A stretch of 64,000 nucleotides of DNA from Heterocephalus glaber (GCF_000247695.1 NW_004624743.1:3015368-3079367); one strand, 5' to 3'. Positions 31,919 to 44,854 are shown, counted from the first letter of the stretch. Notes: generated by a model from the sequence alone, not told the origin. Made by a program: numbers and translations.

Positions 31919-33179
31919 CCTAACTGTAAATCAAAATGGTGGAAAGTATCACAGTTGATAGAACATGTTTTTCAACTGACCTTTGTCTATGGATATATGG
32001 CTAGCCTCCCATTTCATATCTAAACAGTTTGAACATGACAACTGCATTTTCAAAGCAGCTTCCGTTATTATCAATAGTCTTTTCCTTTGCTTTAGATTAA
32101 ATTGTGCTGCTTCAGATGTTTTCAGGCACAGTTTATGAATCATGCTTGACATCAAGGCTTAGATTATTGGGTTAAGTAAAAAGCAGTTTAAAAATGGCTC
32201 AGTGGTGACAGAAAATAAAGCATTTATTATACAGGTATGTAAATTATGCAGGATCTTAAGGTTGTAAGGAAGCAGCTGCCCCTGTTTTGGAGGAAAGTTT
32301 GACTGTATATCAATTGGGCTTTTGTTCAATATTAACGCCTCAAGTGCAAAATGTGTCTAATCCTGTTCACGTCATTATTCATCTCTGACAAGATAAAAAA
32401 ATTCTCTGAAGAAAGAAAGTTAAAAAAATGTTCTATCTAATCTTTCTGCCTTTTGGTTTACACAAGGATTTGGTTGTCAAAGTACTAAGCAAGATTCTGT
32501 GGAGACCTCAGGTTCCTTCTAAGGGGGTTGGTGTTGGAGGCCTTGGGAAGGAGGACAAAGACATTATTTTCCTTCCTTTGCAGCTCTTCCGAAGGGACTT
32601 CAGGAGAAAGGCATTGTCATCTAGCGTTCGACAGTATTCCATGCAGCTTTACCCCCTGGCTTCATCCTGATGGTGGTGTCTGCCATGCCTACCTCATAAG
32701 AAAAGTTTCCACACCCGCAGCCCCTTATGCTTGGTTAGCCATGTTTTCTTCCTCCTGAACCCTCCCTCGTAACCACACCTGATTGGATGAGCAGTAGACA
32801 TGTGACCCAAGAACATCCAAATCTTGACAATGATTAGACATTTTGTGCTTATAAAAGATGATGTAGGACAAAGGTATTTCCTCCTGGGAATTTATGCTAG
32901 GAAATATTCAATTAAAATTATGGTGAACACATTGCATAAAGAAATAACTGGACCAGGAGGTCGTCAAGGCTGCAGATACACTCAGAGCTGGAAGGCATTA
33001 TATTAAACTAAAGTTCCCAATAAGAAAAACATCTATGAGTGTTCAGAAACTAAAAAGTAGAAAAAGTATTCGCAGAATAGAGGGAAAGAATAAGTCAGTT
33101 TTTGACTAGTTGCTTTGGGGCAAAGTAAAACTATTGTTAATAAGTTCCTACCTTGATTATTGTGCGGAGTTCAGTATAA
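31919..33179. other. Unique non-coding stretch
   Basis: Positions 32010-32420 are repeat-free, moderately AT-rich and contain no low-complexity decay. They are a candidate for a conserved element, but conservation cannot be seen from this sequence alone. No gene is supported. Confidence 0.4.
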
Positions 33180-33375
33180 GACAGCGTCAGGAACCAGTTA
33201 AGGGTGGCAGCTGTGGAATCAGGCAATTTGAGCTTGAATGAAAATGTGTGTGGTCAATAGCCAAAGGCTCATAGACACACAAGGTACAGAACTTTCTGTG
33301 CTGTGGTTTCTCTTTCCTCACAATCTGGGAGCATAAAGTTGAAAGGAACTCATTCAAAAATCATTCAGGGTGAGT
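33180..33375 (+). mobile_element. Possible MIR SINE, diverged
   Basis: The sequence 'ggtggcagctgtggaatcag', 'gcaatttgagcttgaatg' and the later 'tggtttctctttcctcac' keeps the spacing and sense of MIR ('agcacggactctggagccag', 'gggttcgaatcc', 'cagtttcctcatctg'). Confidence 0.45.
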
Positions 33376-33397
33376 GAATCTTTGAGGATGCTCATGG

Positions 33398-33720
33398 TAT
33401 TAGTCAGCCTTCCCACTGATGGACACAATATCCAACACCCATAACTCAAAGGAAGAGAGGTTTAATTTGGGTCATTCATGTTTTAAGGGCTTTGGCCCAT
33501 GGTCATGTGGCTCCAGTGCAGAAACATCATGGTGGAAGAGAGTGGTGGAGCAAAACTGCTCAATTCATGGAGGTCGGGAAGCACAGTGGAGGACCAGTGC
33601 CAGAGAGGAAAGGGTGAGGGATCAGCCATAAACCTGAAGGCCACACCTTCGAGACTCACCCAGACACACCCTGGATCGTGCTCAATCAGTGCCTCAGCGG
33701 ATCCCCTTGACACACCACAC
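33398..33720 (-). mobile_element. MaLR-type LTR, 5' part missing
   Basis: It begins 'tattagtcagccttcccac', then 'ccaacacccataactcaaag', 'gaagagaggtttaatttggg' (a near-perfect MaLR landmark), 'catggtggaagagagtgg' and 'aaaactgctcaattcatgg'. The segment equivalent to the LTR start ('ctttgggggac') is missing, so the element is truncated at its right end. Confidence 0.7.
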
Positions 33721-35479
33721 TTACCTTGTTTTGTCTCCAGGTCCCTGGCATTTTCTAAGTCCTTCATTCTCCTAGCTGTCTTTCTCATTCTCAGCATGTT
33801 TATAAAACCCCTAACACTCGGCTAATCACTGTCGAAGAATTTGACCCCTACTGGGAGATTTTGAGGCAAAATTTTACCTTTAAGGACACTGATTTTTCAA
33901 AACTTCTCAGGTGCCCAATATACCTCCATCTCTTCCAGTCTTAGCTTTTTATTTTATTCCTAGATAATGGCTCCAGTCCTGATAGACTTACTGATTTCAA
34001 ATATGTCTCTAAGACACAAATTTCACAGTTCCACTTTTTTTGTATCCTTACTTGGAATTCCATATATGTTCCTCCACTTGGCTTCTCCTGAACCTTTTCT
34101 ATATACATGGTTTTCCATGAATTCTTCCCCATATCGATTTTGCCTTCTGATCTCCTTGCATGGACCACTACTTTCTTCTTTGGTATAATATCCATGGTGT
34201 TATTTCTGTGCCTCAGAATCAGCACCAAATTTCTCCATGTTGGTTAGCACTGGGCTTCAAATGTTTCACTTAATAAATAGCAGATGATTCTTCTGGAGGA
34301 GAATGTAGCTCTCAACTCATAACTCATTTACAACATGACTCAGCATTCTGACCTCATGACGGAGTAAGTCCTCAGTCCTGAATGAGGACTGGGAGGCCCA
34401 GGACAGAATCCAAACCAGACCTCTGCAAAGACTTAAGAACTTCGATCTAGAAAGATGCATTCTGGACCACATCACACAAGGTCCATATCTGTGCCAACTA
34501 CCTGTTTTTGACTCTTCAAGCTGAACAGGTCCCCAGACACCAGATTTATTTCTCCTTGGCTCATCCTTTGACAATCCAAGACCTGAGCACACTGGAGGCC
34601 GACTTGTTTCTTCCATCTCCTCCGTCACTACCCCTTACCTCAGCCACCACAGCCTGATCTTCCCATGACACACACAGCCTTCTGCATCTGTGTAAAAAGA
34701 AAAACAGAAGAAGCAAAGGCTGCTGTGCTGCGTGTATGCTCTTCTGCCTTGTGGTACATGGCGGCACAGGAATTGGACTTCCTACCAGTGGACACGGCGC
34801 GGTTCTTGTGGAAGCATATCCACAGGTATGTATAAAAGACACATACACACACACAGTGAGCTCAGCATAGCCAATGAATTGGTTAAAATGGAGTTCCAGT
34901 AAATCAGAAGTTTTTGAAGAGTCAGCAGAATTTCAAAATTCACAGTCGTTTCCCAAAAGTACCGTCTGGTAGAATTGGCTTATCACCTCACTTTCAATGT
35001 GCATATGTGGTTTCCTGCTTACAGCATTTCCCCAAGGGATGAGGCAAAGAAATACAACTAGGGAAATTTTAAAGCGGGTCATCTATAATTCCTGAATAAG
35101 AAGGCTTCTCCCTCTCCAAGCACACCTGCAACTCCTAACAAGCGATTTGCACAATCTTCCTCTCAGCTTGAATCAAAATTGGCAAGAGATGTTGCATGCA
35201 TCCCAAAAAGCGTATTTTTTTAAAGTCTTGTGTGTGCTGGTTCATGGAACTGGTTCCTTCTAGTTTAACAGCACTGAGGGTGGGTTTGCAGGGAGCAGTT
35301 AGGGATAAGATAGCCAAAGAAACCCAGTCTGCTGGAAAAAGAAATCTGTGTGTTTGGCTCTCTTGATGAATTATGACTATTCAAAGGAGAAAAAAATCTG
35401 AACCTTTGCCAAAAGGCCAGCGTGTAAAGGGACAGCTGGAGTTTTCTGCAAGGGGCTACAATGCTGAGCTTGTTCCACA
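33721..35479. other. Unique non-coding stretch
   Basis: No recognisable gene or repeat apart from a short CA run near 34839-34856. Overlapping ORFs on both strands at 33940-34860 have no known domain. Confidence 0.35.
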
Positions 35480-36140
35480 AGGGGAGAGTAGAATCCCTCA
35501 CCCCACCGACTCACTCACTCGTTGCTGGAGATACTGGCACGTTGCGACCTCCTGAAGCATTTTCTTCAAAGGGAAAGAACTGGGTATTTCAGGAAGGTCA
35601 TTGACGAGGAGGCTGTGGACACAGACAAGCTGACCTTCCCGGGGAGACGTGCAGCTTTGTGGTGTGGGCAGCCCGTCTCTGTCGATGCCTTCATTGCGCC
35701 GCAGCTTTTGTATGGGATGTGTTGTTTCAGCTGCCAGCCCTTATTCCTCTTCCCTGGGGAACGCAGGACATTCTAACTAAATAAAATAAAACCCCACTGT
35801 ATTTTTCTTTGGTTGAGATGCAAATAACATTTTTCACCAGAATGTGAACGAATGCGTAAGCACTGCCTCAAGCTGGGACTCTGAAATCTGAGCGTTTTAC
35901 GCAACGAAGTATGACGGAGTGGAGAAGAAAGGGGGTGCAGCCTTAATCATATTTAAAGCTCCACCGAGGGCCAGGGCTCCTCCTGCACCCTGTGCGTCCT
36001 GACTCTGGGTTCTCGGGCCTCTGTTCACTCACCCGCCCTGTGAACCCCATGGCCAGGGCCAGCATGCCTCCCTGTGTCCCGGGATCCCGTGCCAACGCAC
36101 AGGGACGGTATATCTCCTAACTCCAGATTTCAACGAGCAC
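35480..36140. other. CpG-enriched unique stretch
   Basis: By eye I count roughly 30 CpG dinucleotides in about 650 bases, clearly more than in the neighbouring sequence. There is no SINE or LTR body that would explain it. Clusters lie near 35515-35550, 35635-35705, 35845-35920 and 36075-36160. The ORFs on the plus strand here have no recognisable domain and no TATA or Inr arrangement is convincing. Confidence 0.45.
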
Positions 36141-37139
36141 ACGGAACACCTTCGCAAGACTGGCTGGGCAACTCAGTTTCAGCAAACTATGATTTGTTTT
36201 TCGCATGCAATTGGAGTTTGTTTTAGAGACGTCTTAATTGACTGGAATCAAGGGGCTCTGAGTTGGTAGTGGAGCATCTCAGGCCATTTTTATTTATACA
36301 TTGATTTTATATTTGATTTGTCTTAGAAAGTCACATATACAAATAGATACTCATGATACTTATAGACAGGACACTGTTTGTTCTGTCTGGGACTTGGTGC
36401 ATAAAAGAAAAAAGAAAAGCAAAAGGGAGCAGGCTCCAGGTCACAGTGAGAGCCTTCCAGAGGACAGCTGGGCTCGGCATCCTTACAGGCAGGGAGGGGA
36501 CTCTGTATCAGTGTGGAGCCTCCCCAGACAGGGGTGGTTCTGAAGCTCTGGAGTTGTTCACAATCAAGGGCAACTGAATCCCAGGAGCCTAGAGTGGGTT
36601 CCTCACTTGCCATTAAACTCTTGACTATTTTTAACATTTCTGGTGACCCTTAATGAGGAGGATATAACTATACTAAGTGTTTTCCAAATGAAAAGGTCCC
36701 AGGTATCAGGAGAATTTGCTATCATTTAAAATTTCTGGTGGTGGGTGTGCTGAATAAAAAGAATTTGTTTTCACCAGGGTTCAATAAAATTTTTGGATGC
36801 TCACATTGGTGATAAAAGATCTGAAAGAAAACAAGAGGAGCTCATGTGATGACTACTCTGTCTGCTGGGGTCACACATTCATGTTCCAGAAAGGAGTCCC
36901 TCACCGTTGCTGTTGAGCTGGACACATTCAGCCTCCTTGGCCAGGATGGCTTCCTCTACCACCCCACTAATTACAAGAGTCTGCTGAGTATTTTTGTCAT
37001 TGGGCTTCGACCTGTATTCATATTTTGCTCTATCTTATGTGAAAGTACACATTTCCTAGAATGGATGTCTGTAATCTTCAAGTCATATCACAGAATGACA
37101 AAGAGGAGTACTTACTAATTGATCAAAAAGCTATAGGTT
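36141..37139. other. Unique non-coding stretch
   Basis: No recognisable gene, RNA or repeat. The 104-codon minus-strand frame at 36323-36637 is unsupported. Confidence 0.35.
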
Positions 37140-38170
37140 ATAACTACGGTTGTTGGTGTTCTCATTCCAATTTTTAAAAATGCACAATGCACATCAATAA
37201 AACTTACCATGCGCACCTTTTCTGTACACAGTTCGGTAGTGTTGCGTGCATGCACAGTGTTTTGCAACCAATCTTGAACTCTTTTCACCTTTAAAAACCT
37301 GAAGCTCTAGGCTCATCGAACAGCTGCCCACTGCCCTCCCTCCAACCCTCATTCTGCCTTGTCTCTTTGACTTTGATTACTGGGGATTCCCCCTGTAAGT
37401 GGAATCGCACAGTGATGTGATCATCTACACTGTAGCATGTGCCAGAACTTCTTTCCTCTTTAAGACCAAATAATATCCCTTGGTATGTATATGCCACATC
37501 TTGCCTTTCCATCATTCACTGATGAACTCTTAGATTGCTCTCACTTTTGGGTTATTGTGAATATTGCTGCTGTGAATGTAAATATTCAAATATCTTTTCA
37601 AGATACTGTTTTTGATTCTCCTGGATATCCTTAAATGTGGAATTGCTCAATTGCATAGTAACTGTTTACTATTTTTTTGAGGAGTGGCCACATTGTCTTC
37701 CGCAGGAACTATACCATTTTACTTTCCCATCAGTAGTTCGCAAGGGTTCCAATCTCTCCACTTAGGTTCCAAGATGTGTTATTTTCTGCTTTTTTTTTTT
37801 TTGAGAATGACAATCATGGTGGGTGCAAAGTGATTTTGTAATGGTTTCAATTTGCACCCCCTGCGATTAGTGATGTTGAACATCTTTTCACCTATTACCG
37901 TTTGTATCTCCTCTTTAGCAAAATGTTTATTCATATCATTTGCCCACACTACAATACAGTTATTCGATGATTCTGGTGCTGTTGAGTTGCGTGCATTCTT
38001 CATAGATTCTGGGTATAAATCTCTTATCAGCTATATGATTTACACACATTTTCTCCTATTCTCTAGGTTGCCTCTCACTATATGGCTTTTGTTCCTGCTG
38101 CACAGGTTCTAATCTTGCTGTGGTCCGGTTCGTGGATGCTCTTTGCCGTTATTGTCCACAGCTAAGTTCT
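37140..38170 (-). mobile_element. L1 3'-end fragment
   Basis: Inverted L1 3' sequence. Plus-strand phrases include 'tacactgtagcatgtgccag', 'aataatatcccttggtatg', 'tattgtgaatattgctgctg', 'gtggccacattgtcttcc', 'ccatcagtagttcgcaagg', 'atgttgaacatcttttcacc' and 'gctgcacaggttctaatc'. This is the distal ORF2 and 3' UTR part of old mammalian L1. It is 5'-truncated near 38170. A T-run at 37790-37802 lies inside. Confidence 0.8.
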
Positions 38171-39884
38171 GCAGGTAAGATTGGTGCATTGCACACAGAT
38201 TAATTGGATTATCCCAGAGCTGACTGTAGGGTTGCTCCCCTTTGAGAGCAGTTTCTGCTAAAGTTTCATGTTCGGGTCTGAGGAACATGATGATGACTCT
38301 TTCCTTTTAAAGGGCAGAGAACAGTATTTTCTGTGCAACCAAATGTATGCTACTCATTTCTTTCCTGTGAAAGAATAAAGGGGTTTTTATTACCATATGT
38401 TTTCCCTCTTGTAAACATAATAGTAGAAAAGGCAGGGAATTATGGTTTTACTATAATGAGAAATCTGTATTCAAAACTAATAGAGACAAGCATGAGATAC
38501 TGTTCCTCTCAGGAACTACAATTAGCAAAATCTGCCTTTCTCTGAGAAGCAAATCTTTTGATCTATGCTGAGACTAACAGGAGTTTCTTTGTGTCCCCCT
38601 GGAAGCCCTGAATGCTGAGGAGCTGGAGAGAGGATACTGAAGAAGCTCGCACTGTGTTAAGGGAATTGCTGCTCAAGGTTTGTGCTTGTGTGAGACTTAG
38701 CTACCCTAAGTGCCACTGTCGGCTTACAGATCTCTGGTGGAGACAAAACACAAACACCTGTCATTCTTTTCAAATCACTTCCACTGAAATTTCCTTTTGC
38801 TCTTCTCCTCCATTCTTTTGTGATATGCGTTGAAATAATAGATCAATAACACAGAGCACATTGTTCGTTTGGTTCAAAGCTAGAGTATGAAGAAGTATTT
38901 TCTTCTGTTCTCCCAGGATAATCCAACAGCTACCAAAGGGTGAAGTTCAAAGGCGCTGTCCTCACCTTTCTTAGAGGCTATGTTGTGCTGGTCAAGTCTG
39001 AACGTGGTCTCTGCAGAACATTCGAGTCCTTGAAGTTCCCTCAAGCTTTGCTGTCCTTTGTCATTTTTGATTTTCAGCTTGCTGGGGGAAAGGGCATACC
39101 TGCTGATCACAGGCAAGTTTTCATTCCCACGTGTGTAATTACATGAGGCGTCTGTGGCTTTTCCTACAAGTATTTGACTATTTATGGAAAGTAAAATTGA
39201 GCTTATTAAATTCATAAGAATATTTTCTTTCTTCCTTTCTTTCTTTATTATTTCGCTCTTTATTACTTTGATATTTACATTGCTTTCATTATTGCTTTTT
39301 ATTTTTTATGTGAGAAGAATAAATGTTATGATAATAAATTTCATATTAAATTGAAAGGAAAGAGAAACATAAGAAAGGATGAGTGAGGAAAGAATACTCA
39401 TGGTAAGCAAATAGAGAAGAGGAGCAAGAGCAAAACTAATAATATAATTTAAAAACCCACAAATTTTTAACCTGGTCCTCAACTACCTCCCTACAGCTCT
39501 GTGAGTTCTACTATGCAAGTCACATAGTGAGTACATATAAATATGAATTGTTCAAGTGACCTCACATGTTAGGATATGATGGCAGAAATGTTAACTACCT
39601 GGGCATCCAAGCTGGAGGAGTCATTGAAAGAACTCCATTGAGCTTAGTCGAAAACTTGTGAGCAAAGAAACCACACTGAGAAATGGTTTTCCCGAGGAGT
39701 TTTCCTTCCCGAGTTAGCAGAAATGAAATTAGACTAATGACCCAGCCGGTGTTGAAACTTCACACACAGAGGTAACCAACATGCCACAGTGAACCAACTC
39801 AAATGTGACAGAGACCACTGCCCATGAGCGACACATGGCAGAGTAGAGAGTGCACGTGCACAGCAGAATCGAGCCGTGTCAGAG
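38171..39884. other. Unique non-coding stretch
   Basis: A short (TTCT)n run lies at 39228-39247. The remainder shows no gene or well-preserved repeat. AT-rich sequence at 39230-39480 has a purine-rich part. Confidence 0.35.
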
Positions 39885-40030
39885 GCCCCGGAAAAGGAGC
39901 CTGGAAGGGCAGGTTTAGGCTCTGCTACTGTAGGCAAATCTCTTTACATTTCTGGGCTTCAGTTTCCTCTTCCATAAATGTATGGTTGGACCAAAGACAT
40001 CTAAAGCCCTTCTAGGTCTGCATGTAATTC
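39885..40030 (+). mobile_element. MIR SINE, diverged
   Basis: The phrases 'ggctctgctactgtaggc', 'aaatctctttacatttctgg' and 'cttcagtttcctcttccat' followed by 'gttggaccaaagacatctaa' reproduce the 3' half of MIR/MIR3 in order. Confidence 0.6.
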
Positions 40031-43000
40031 TCTAGGATTATCCTTCAAGCTCACAAATAACTTCCACTAGCGGGTCCTGAGCACTGTTCCAAGAGCAAGT
40101 CTGGCCTGGTAGACTTCACTGGCATGTGGTTTGCCACAGCAACATGCAGTCGGCTTAGATGACAAGCTGAGGTTTGGAGGAGCGTTTTGTTTTATTCACA
40201 TTGAGTCACACAGAACGGCACTCCATTTCTGTATCTGTAACACTCATGCATTTAATCCTCATCTGGCCCCAAAAGTTGCTAAATGGCTCAAAAATGGAGG
40301 GCTTTTTTTCCTTTTTGTGTCTTCTCTTCCAATTCTCTACAGAGATAAGAGCAACTTCCCAAGTTAGCAGAGCAGCTGTACCTCAGAACTGTGCTGAGCT
40401 TTGTATTCAGTCCTCGGGAGAAGCTGATCTCTCTTCTCCAGCCTGACAGCCTCAAAAGCAAGCCTTAAATGTGTCCAGCATGCAGCCCACTCCACCACAC
40501 TGTGGAAGGAACATCAAAAATAGACTTGATTTACTGAGGAACAAAAGAATGAAAACAGATGTAAGGCTTTTGTAAATAGTAGAAAATGATCTGCAGATGG
40601 ACAGACGGACAGACCGACAGAGAGTGGGATGTACTGCTATGTGAGTTGACTTACTTTTAACTCAGAAGGGCAAGAATATACCCTGTTTTCCCTGAGATAG
40701 TCCTGATTATTCCTGTTACGCCAAAGTAATTATTAGTGGCACCTTATTTTATTCATAAAATGCCCAGTTGGGGCATTAAATAACATAGCCGTCCCTCAAA
40801 TAAGCCACACTGTTGAAAGGAACATGTCCTTGTACTAGAGGCACAGGGGACAATTCCTTCCAGTGTTCCCTTTCAAGGTCCTCACCTTGATTTCAAAATT
40901 CAGGAACAATGTTCACCTGCATGCCCCCTCCACCCATCCTTCCGTGTCCCACCTCACTGACTCCTGCGCCACCATAAGGCAGCAGTTGGATGGCACCCTA
41001 TCTGAGCCCATATGAGGGCCAGTGCTTGAGTCACGGCCTGGGGAGGAGCAGCCTTTGTTGACACACATTGACCCTCCATGGCTTACAAACAATCTAGCTC
41101 TTGTCCTCAGTCATATTAAGGGAAATCTAGGCTCCCCAGAAAGAGTAGATAGAGGAGGGTGTGGTTGAAGTCTGTTAACATGAGCCACACACCAACACTA
41201 ACAAGAAGAGGTGGTTTTATACCCATATCCAAGAGATTAAAAGCCTTGCTTATGGGCAAGAGAGTGGACTGTCGATCCGCTGCATGTTTTTACACACATG
41301 GGGCAAGGGAAGTTTCGTGTATCTCTCCTGGCCCCTGTGCTTGGGAGACCGGTGTGGCTCTGGGCAGGAGTGACCCTCGGGCCAGCCGGCACTCCCAGGA
41401 GCTCAGGCCACCACAGAGAAGCACAGGGGGTGTCTGATTCCCGGGAAGCCCGGACACATTCTGGGGACACAAATGGGGAATGCGATGAGCCAGCCGCAGG
41501 AGGCAAGCTCCTTTCTCTAACCTGATGCTTAGATTTATTTTTAACTCTTCAGAAAAATCTTGGGCAGATTTATTTTTGCCCTGTAACAAATGGAATTGCT
41601 GCAAGTAGGCAGATATCCCGGAGACACAATCATCTGTAACAAGTCTGTGGGGAGAACAGCAGGAAGGACAGACGTATATGTCTGTGACTGTGTGCATGGG
41701 AGAAAGCTGTCTGGCTTTGACTTTTTTTTTTTTGTCTGTAGAAAATACTAAGTGGAAATTCAAAGCAACTCTATCATTTTCTAGAAAAGACTTGGAGATT
41801 TGAAACATTGATAAAGTGTTTTAAAACCTTCCAAAGGAGCATAATCAGCGTTAAATAAATAATTCACCTCCTCATAAGACAAGAAATATTAGTGCTGTTA
41901 TCATGGCATTAATATTTCAGTAGAAGGAAAATGGTGGCATTTGTTATGAAAATATCTCAGAATTGGTTTGCTGAAGAACAGAAGTCCTGGTTCTGGAAAC
42001 ACTAACATTCTTGTACCTGGCTTGTTTACATCTACATTTGTTGATAAAAATTTGTCACCAGTCATGATCCCTAAAGCCGTGTCTCTCTGATGTTCCTCTG
42101 GTGGTGTGAAGTAAAGCTGCTCTTCCCATATCAGGAAGCCACTGCAGCCAACCCATGGGCATCTTACAGACCAGAGGAGCAAGGCTGAGCTAAACCACAT
42201 TCTGAAATCACTTACAATTATTTTTCCAATGGTTTCGAGGGAAGTTATACTAACTCGTCTAATGCAATGAAGAGAATCAAATAGGAAGCCCCAACTATTT
42301 GTGCACATGCCACTGACACTGTAGTTGCAATTCAATTCCATGCAGCACAAAGCTTGCTTTGTGCCTAAAAATATTGGACTGCTATGCTTGCCTTTGTTCC
42401 CTCCTCTCCTTTCCTCTCAGCAGCCTGCCTCACCCATATTTGCATCCCTAGTACCATTTATTTTGAAATACTTATTGAGCATAACTGTGCCCGGGAAATT
42501 GATTGATGAGAATATGTTTTGTCAGTCTTTGAGAGCTTTTCTGTAGCACTGGGAATAAATTCAATTTTTGACATTATTGCTTCAATTTTCTTCTTAGTTT
42601 CATTAAAGAGAATATTCCAAACAGGAGAGTCTTGCATGATAGTCTGAGTCCAGCTTGTCCCTCTTCTATTTTTTAAACTCTCTACTTTCTCAGGAAAATT
42701 TCAAAGTGAGAGAGAAGCAGGGGGAGAAGAGCAGCTGGAGCACAGTGGAGAGGTTTGGAGGGGGCCACCCAGCCACAGAGGGTTCAGGCCTGATCCTCTC
42801 CAAGCCCCTGAAACACCCCGGCCTCTCCCACAGTGCACGTGCTCCCTCACTCACTGCTTCCTCTGCTGTTTCCAGGGTTCAGTTGCTTTGTGGAGAGCTG
42901 CCAGAGAATACGAATGGTGGCGTCTGGTGCTCCTCCTCAAGGTATAACTTGCTTACTAGGATTTAGAACAGTTTTCAAAAATGAAATAGAAACCTACAGG

Positions 43001-43072
43001 CATAGAGCACATGGTTGGCTCTTTAGTTTACAAAAGGAACTAGAAAGACTTGATGCTCAATTCTTATGAAAA
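40031..43072. other. Long unique non-coding stretch
   Basis: A degenerate (ACAG)n-like run lies at 40597-40625 and a T-run at 41722-41733. Positions 41300-41510 are GC-richer with several CpGs. The 172-codon minus-strand frame at 41290-41808 and the 149-codon frame at 41901-42350 are the longest ORFs outside repeats. Neither resembles a known protein, and I see no flanking splice pattern that supports them. Confidence 0.4.
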
Positions 43073-43083
43073 CATCATACTGC

Positions 43084-43222
43084 ATAATCCCAGCACTCAA
43101 GAAGCAGAAGCAGGAGGATCTCCTCGAGTTCGAGGCTAGCCTGGTCTATGTAGTGAGTTCAGAGTCAACTTGAACTACAAAGGGAGACCCTGCCTCAAAA
43201 AACAAACAAACAATAAAAACCC
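43084..43222 (+). mobile_element. B1 SINE, 5'-truncated, with TSD
   Basis: Starts inside the B1 body at 'ataatcccagcactcaag', continues 'gaagcaggaggatctcc', 'gagttcgaggctagcctgg' and 'gagttcagagtcaactt', and ends 'gaccctgcctcaaaa' plus an A-rich tail with CAAA units. Flanks CATCATACTGC (43073-43083) and CATCACACTGC (43223-43233) differ by one base and are the target-site duplication. The missing start removes the A box. Confidence 0.92.
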
Positions 43223-43233
43223 CATCACACTGC

Positions 43234-43817
43234 TACAAAACTTCTCTGCTCTACCAACAATCTATAGCACAGCCGCTTTCTTTGCTTTCTAGACCAAAGC
43301 CGACTCTTTTCATCTGTGATCTGGGTTTAGGCTTCCTTGGCGTGAAATAAAATCATGTCCAATTTTTCGCACATTAGCTTCCTTGAGATATGAAGACATT
43401 TGCTTTCGTGCTTCACAGCAATGATTTGATTACTATCTTTTAAAACATAAAGTCACAGAAGGCTGGAGCTCCTGAATACTTGAACACCAGTTGTCTGGAT
43501 TATGTCCCTTCGAGAAAAGGCCAGTCCTTCAGCATGCCCATGTGAAACCACTTTTGTTTTCAGCAAATAACTTTTTTCTTCTGCTTGCAACATGGATTTC
43601 TGCATATGCATCAGTTAATTCTTCCACACATTAAATCCAATTACATTGTTTAACTGACAGGGAACTAGTCCGAAGGGGTTTGGATTTTTTCATTGTACAG
43701 CTCAGCCTCCAGGAGAGCAGTTTCTTCTCAGAGTTACCACCATTCAGTTTCCTCTCTTTCTTCATTCTTTTTTACCAAATGGTTTTCTAAATCACTTGCT
43801 AATCATTTTACAACTTT
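43234..43817. other. Unique non-coding stretch
   Basis: No recognisable gene or repeat. Confidence 0.35.
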
Positions 43818-44003
43818 CTTTTTCTTTTGTATGTGTTTGTGATACTGGGAATTAAACAACCCAGGGCCTTCACACTGAGCCGCATCCCTGCCCTTTTTTA
43901 TTTTCTTCTTTGAGACAAGGTCTGGATGAGCCATTAAGTTGCCCGGGCTGTGCTCCAACTTGCTGTGATCCTCCCGTCTCGGCCTCCCTGAGTGCTGGTC
44001 TTA
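43818..44003 (-). mobile_element. B4-like composite SINE (ID + B1)
   Basis: On the plus strand an inverted ID-like part ('tgatactgggaattaaac', 'cccagggccttcacactgag', 'catccctgccc') is directly joined to an inverted B1-like part ('gagacaaggtctggatgag', 'aagttgcccgggctgtgc', 'gatcctcccgtctcggcc', 'gagtgctggtctt'). That joint order is the B4 architecture of rodents. The copy is more diverged than the ID-like SINEs at 60157 and 63108, so it is older. Confidence 0.7.
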
Positions 44004-44479
44004 ACAAGGGTGTGAAGGATGCCAGCCTCCTTTTACAAGTTTTATACAGCTTCATGAAGCAGTATGCTCACTGGGTTACACCACAGTGAAGAGTTAAAAA
44101 TACTAATCAAAATCAAACAACTTAACACTTCGATGCTCTCATAAATTTATCTGCCAGATACATGGCTATCGTTTGGCTACTCTAGCATCTGTGCACTAAA
44201 TGCACAATATTCACCATCTTCTCCAACTTATTGTGTATTCATTTGCTGTGTTTCAAGATATCCCTGACTGATACATAACTTCTGGTATAAAATGGAAAAT
44301 ATTAAACAGTACCACAGATAGACATTTTTCTTGAGATTATAAATTTTGTTGTCTCTATATTCTGTACTGATAGGGAAAAACAAAGCACTCTACCTTCTGT
44401 CTCTAAAGCAAAAGTTACTTGTTTTTATTTTTGATAAACATTTCTGAAAACATTTTATATAATTTCAGAATAATTGATT

Positions 44480-44557
44480 TTGTGTGTGTGTGATGCTGGA
44501 CTCAAAGCCTCACACAAGCTTAGCAAGCTGTCTACTGCCTAATGCCACCCCTAGCCC
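44480..44557 (-). mobile_element. ID-like SINE, diverged
   Basis: Inverted tRNA-derived SINE wording: 'tgatgctggactcaaagcc', 'acacaagcttagcaagctg', 'aatgccacccctagccc'. The TG run before it (44480-44491) replaces a normal inverted A tail. It is old and clearly not a tRNA gene. Confidence 0.55.
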
Positions 44558-44679
44558 AATAACAGAACACTTCAGCTGATATGCACAGAGAAGGATAGTT
44601 CAGTGGCTAGTTTTGCCTTTCTTACAGATTCCTGTTAGCATGGAATTAAATAAGTCAAAGTGTACAGTGTGGCAGGGAG

Positions 44680-44765
44680 CACGTTAGAGAGATCGTTCCA
44701 ACCTGGGAGAAGCTACTTGACTTTTCTGGAATTTAGTTTCATTGTCAGTAAAATGAGGAAATAGA
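44680..44765 (+). mobile_element. MIR fragment
   Basis: 'ctacttgacttttctggaat' and 'agtttcattgtcagtaaaatg' followed by 'aggaaatagac' correspond to the MIR core 'ttacttaacctctctg' and 'agtttcctcatctgtaaaatg'. Confidence 0.5.
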
Positions 44766-44854
44766 CTAGTTGTTATTTTAGGTCTGATTTTCTATGAATC
44801 CACTTTTTAAAGTATAAATTCACTAAGGAATTTACCGATCTGCTTAAAAACAGT

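Noticed and set aside
41290..41808. 172-codon minus-strand ORF, the longest outside repeats and the gap
   Set aside because: The stretch is GC-rich with few stops, other frames are also open there, it includes a Lys run from a poly-T, and it resembles no protein family I know. No splice sites support it.
41901..42350. 149-codon minus-strand ORF
   Set aside because: No recognisable domain, no conserved motif and no exon context. It is within the range expected by chance in 64 kb read in six frames.
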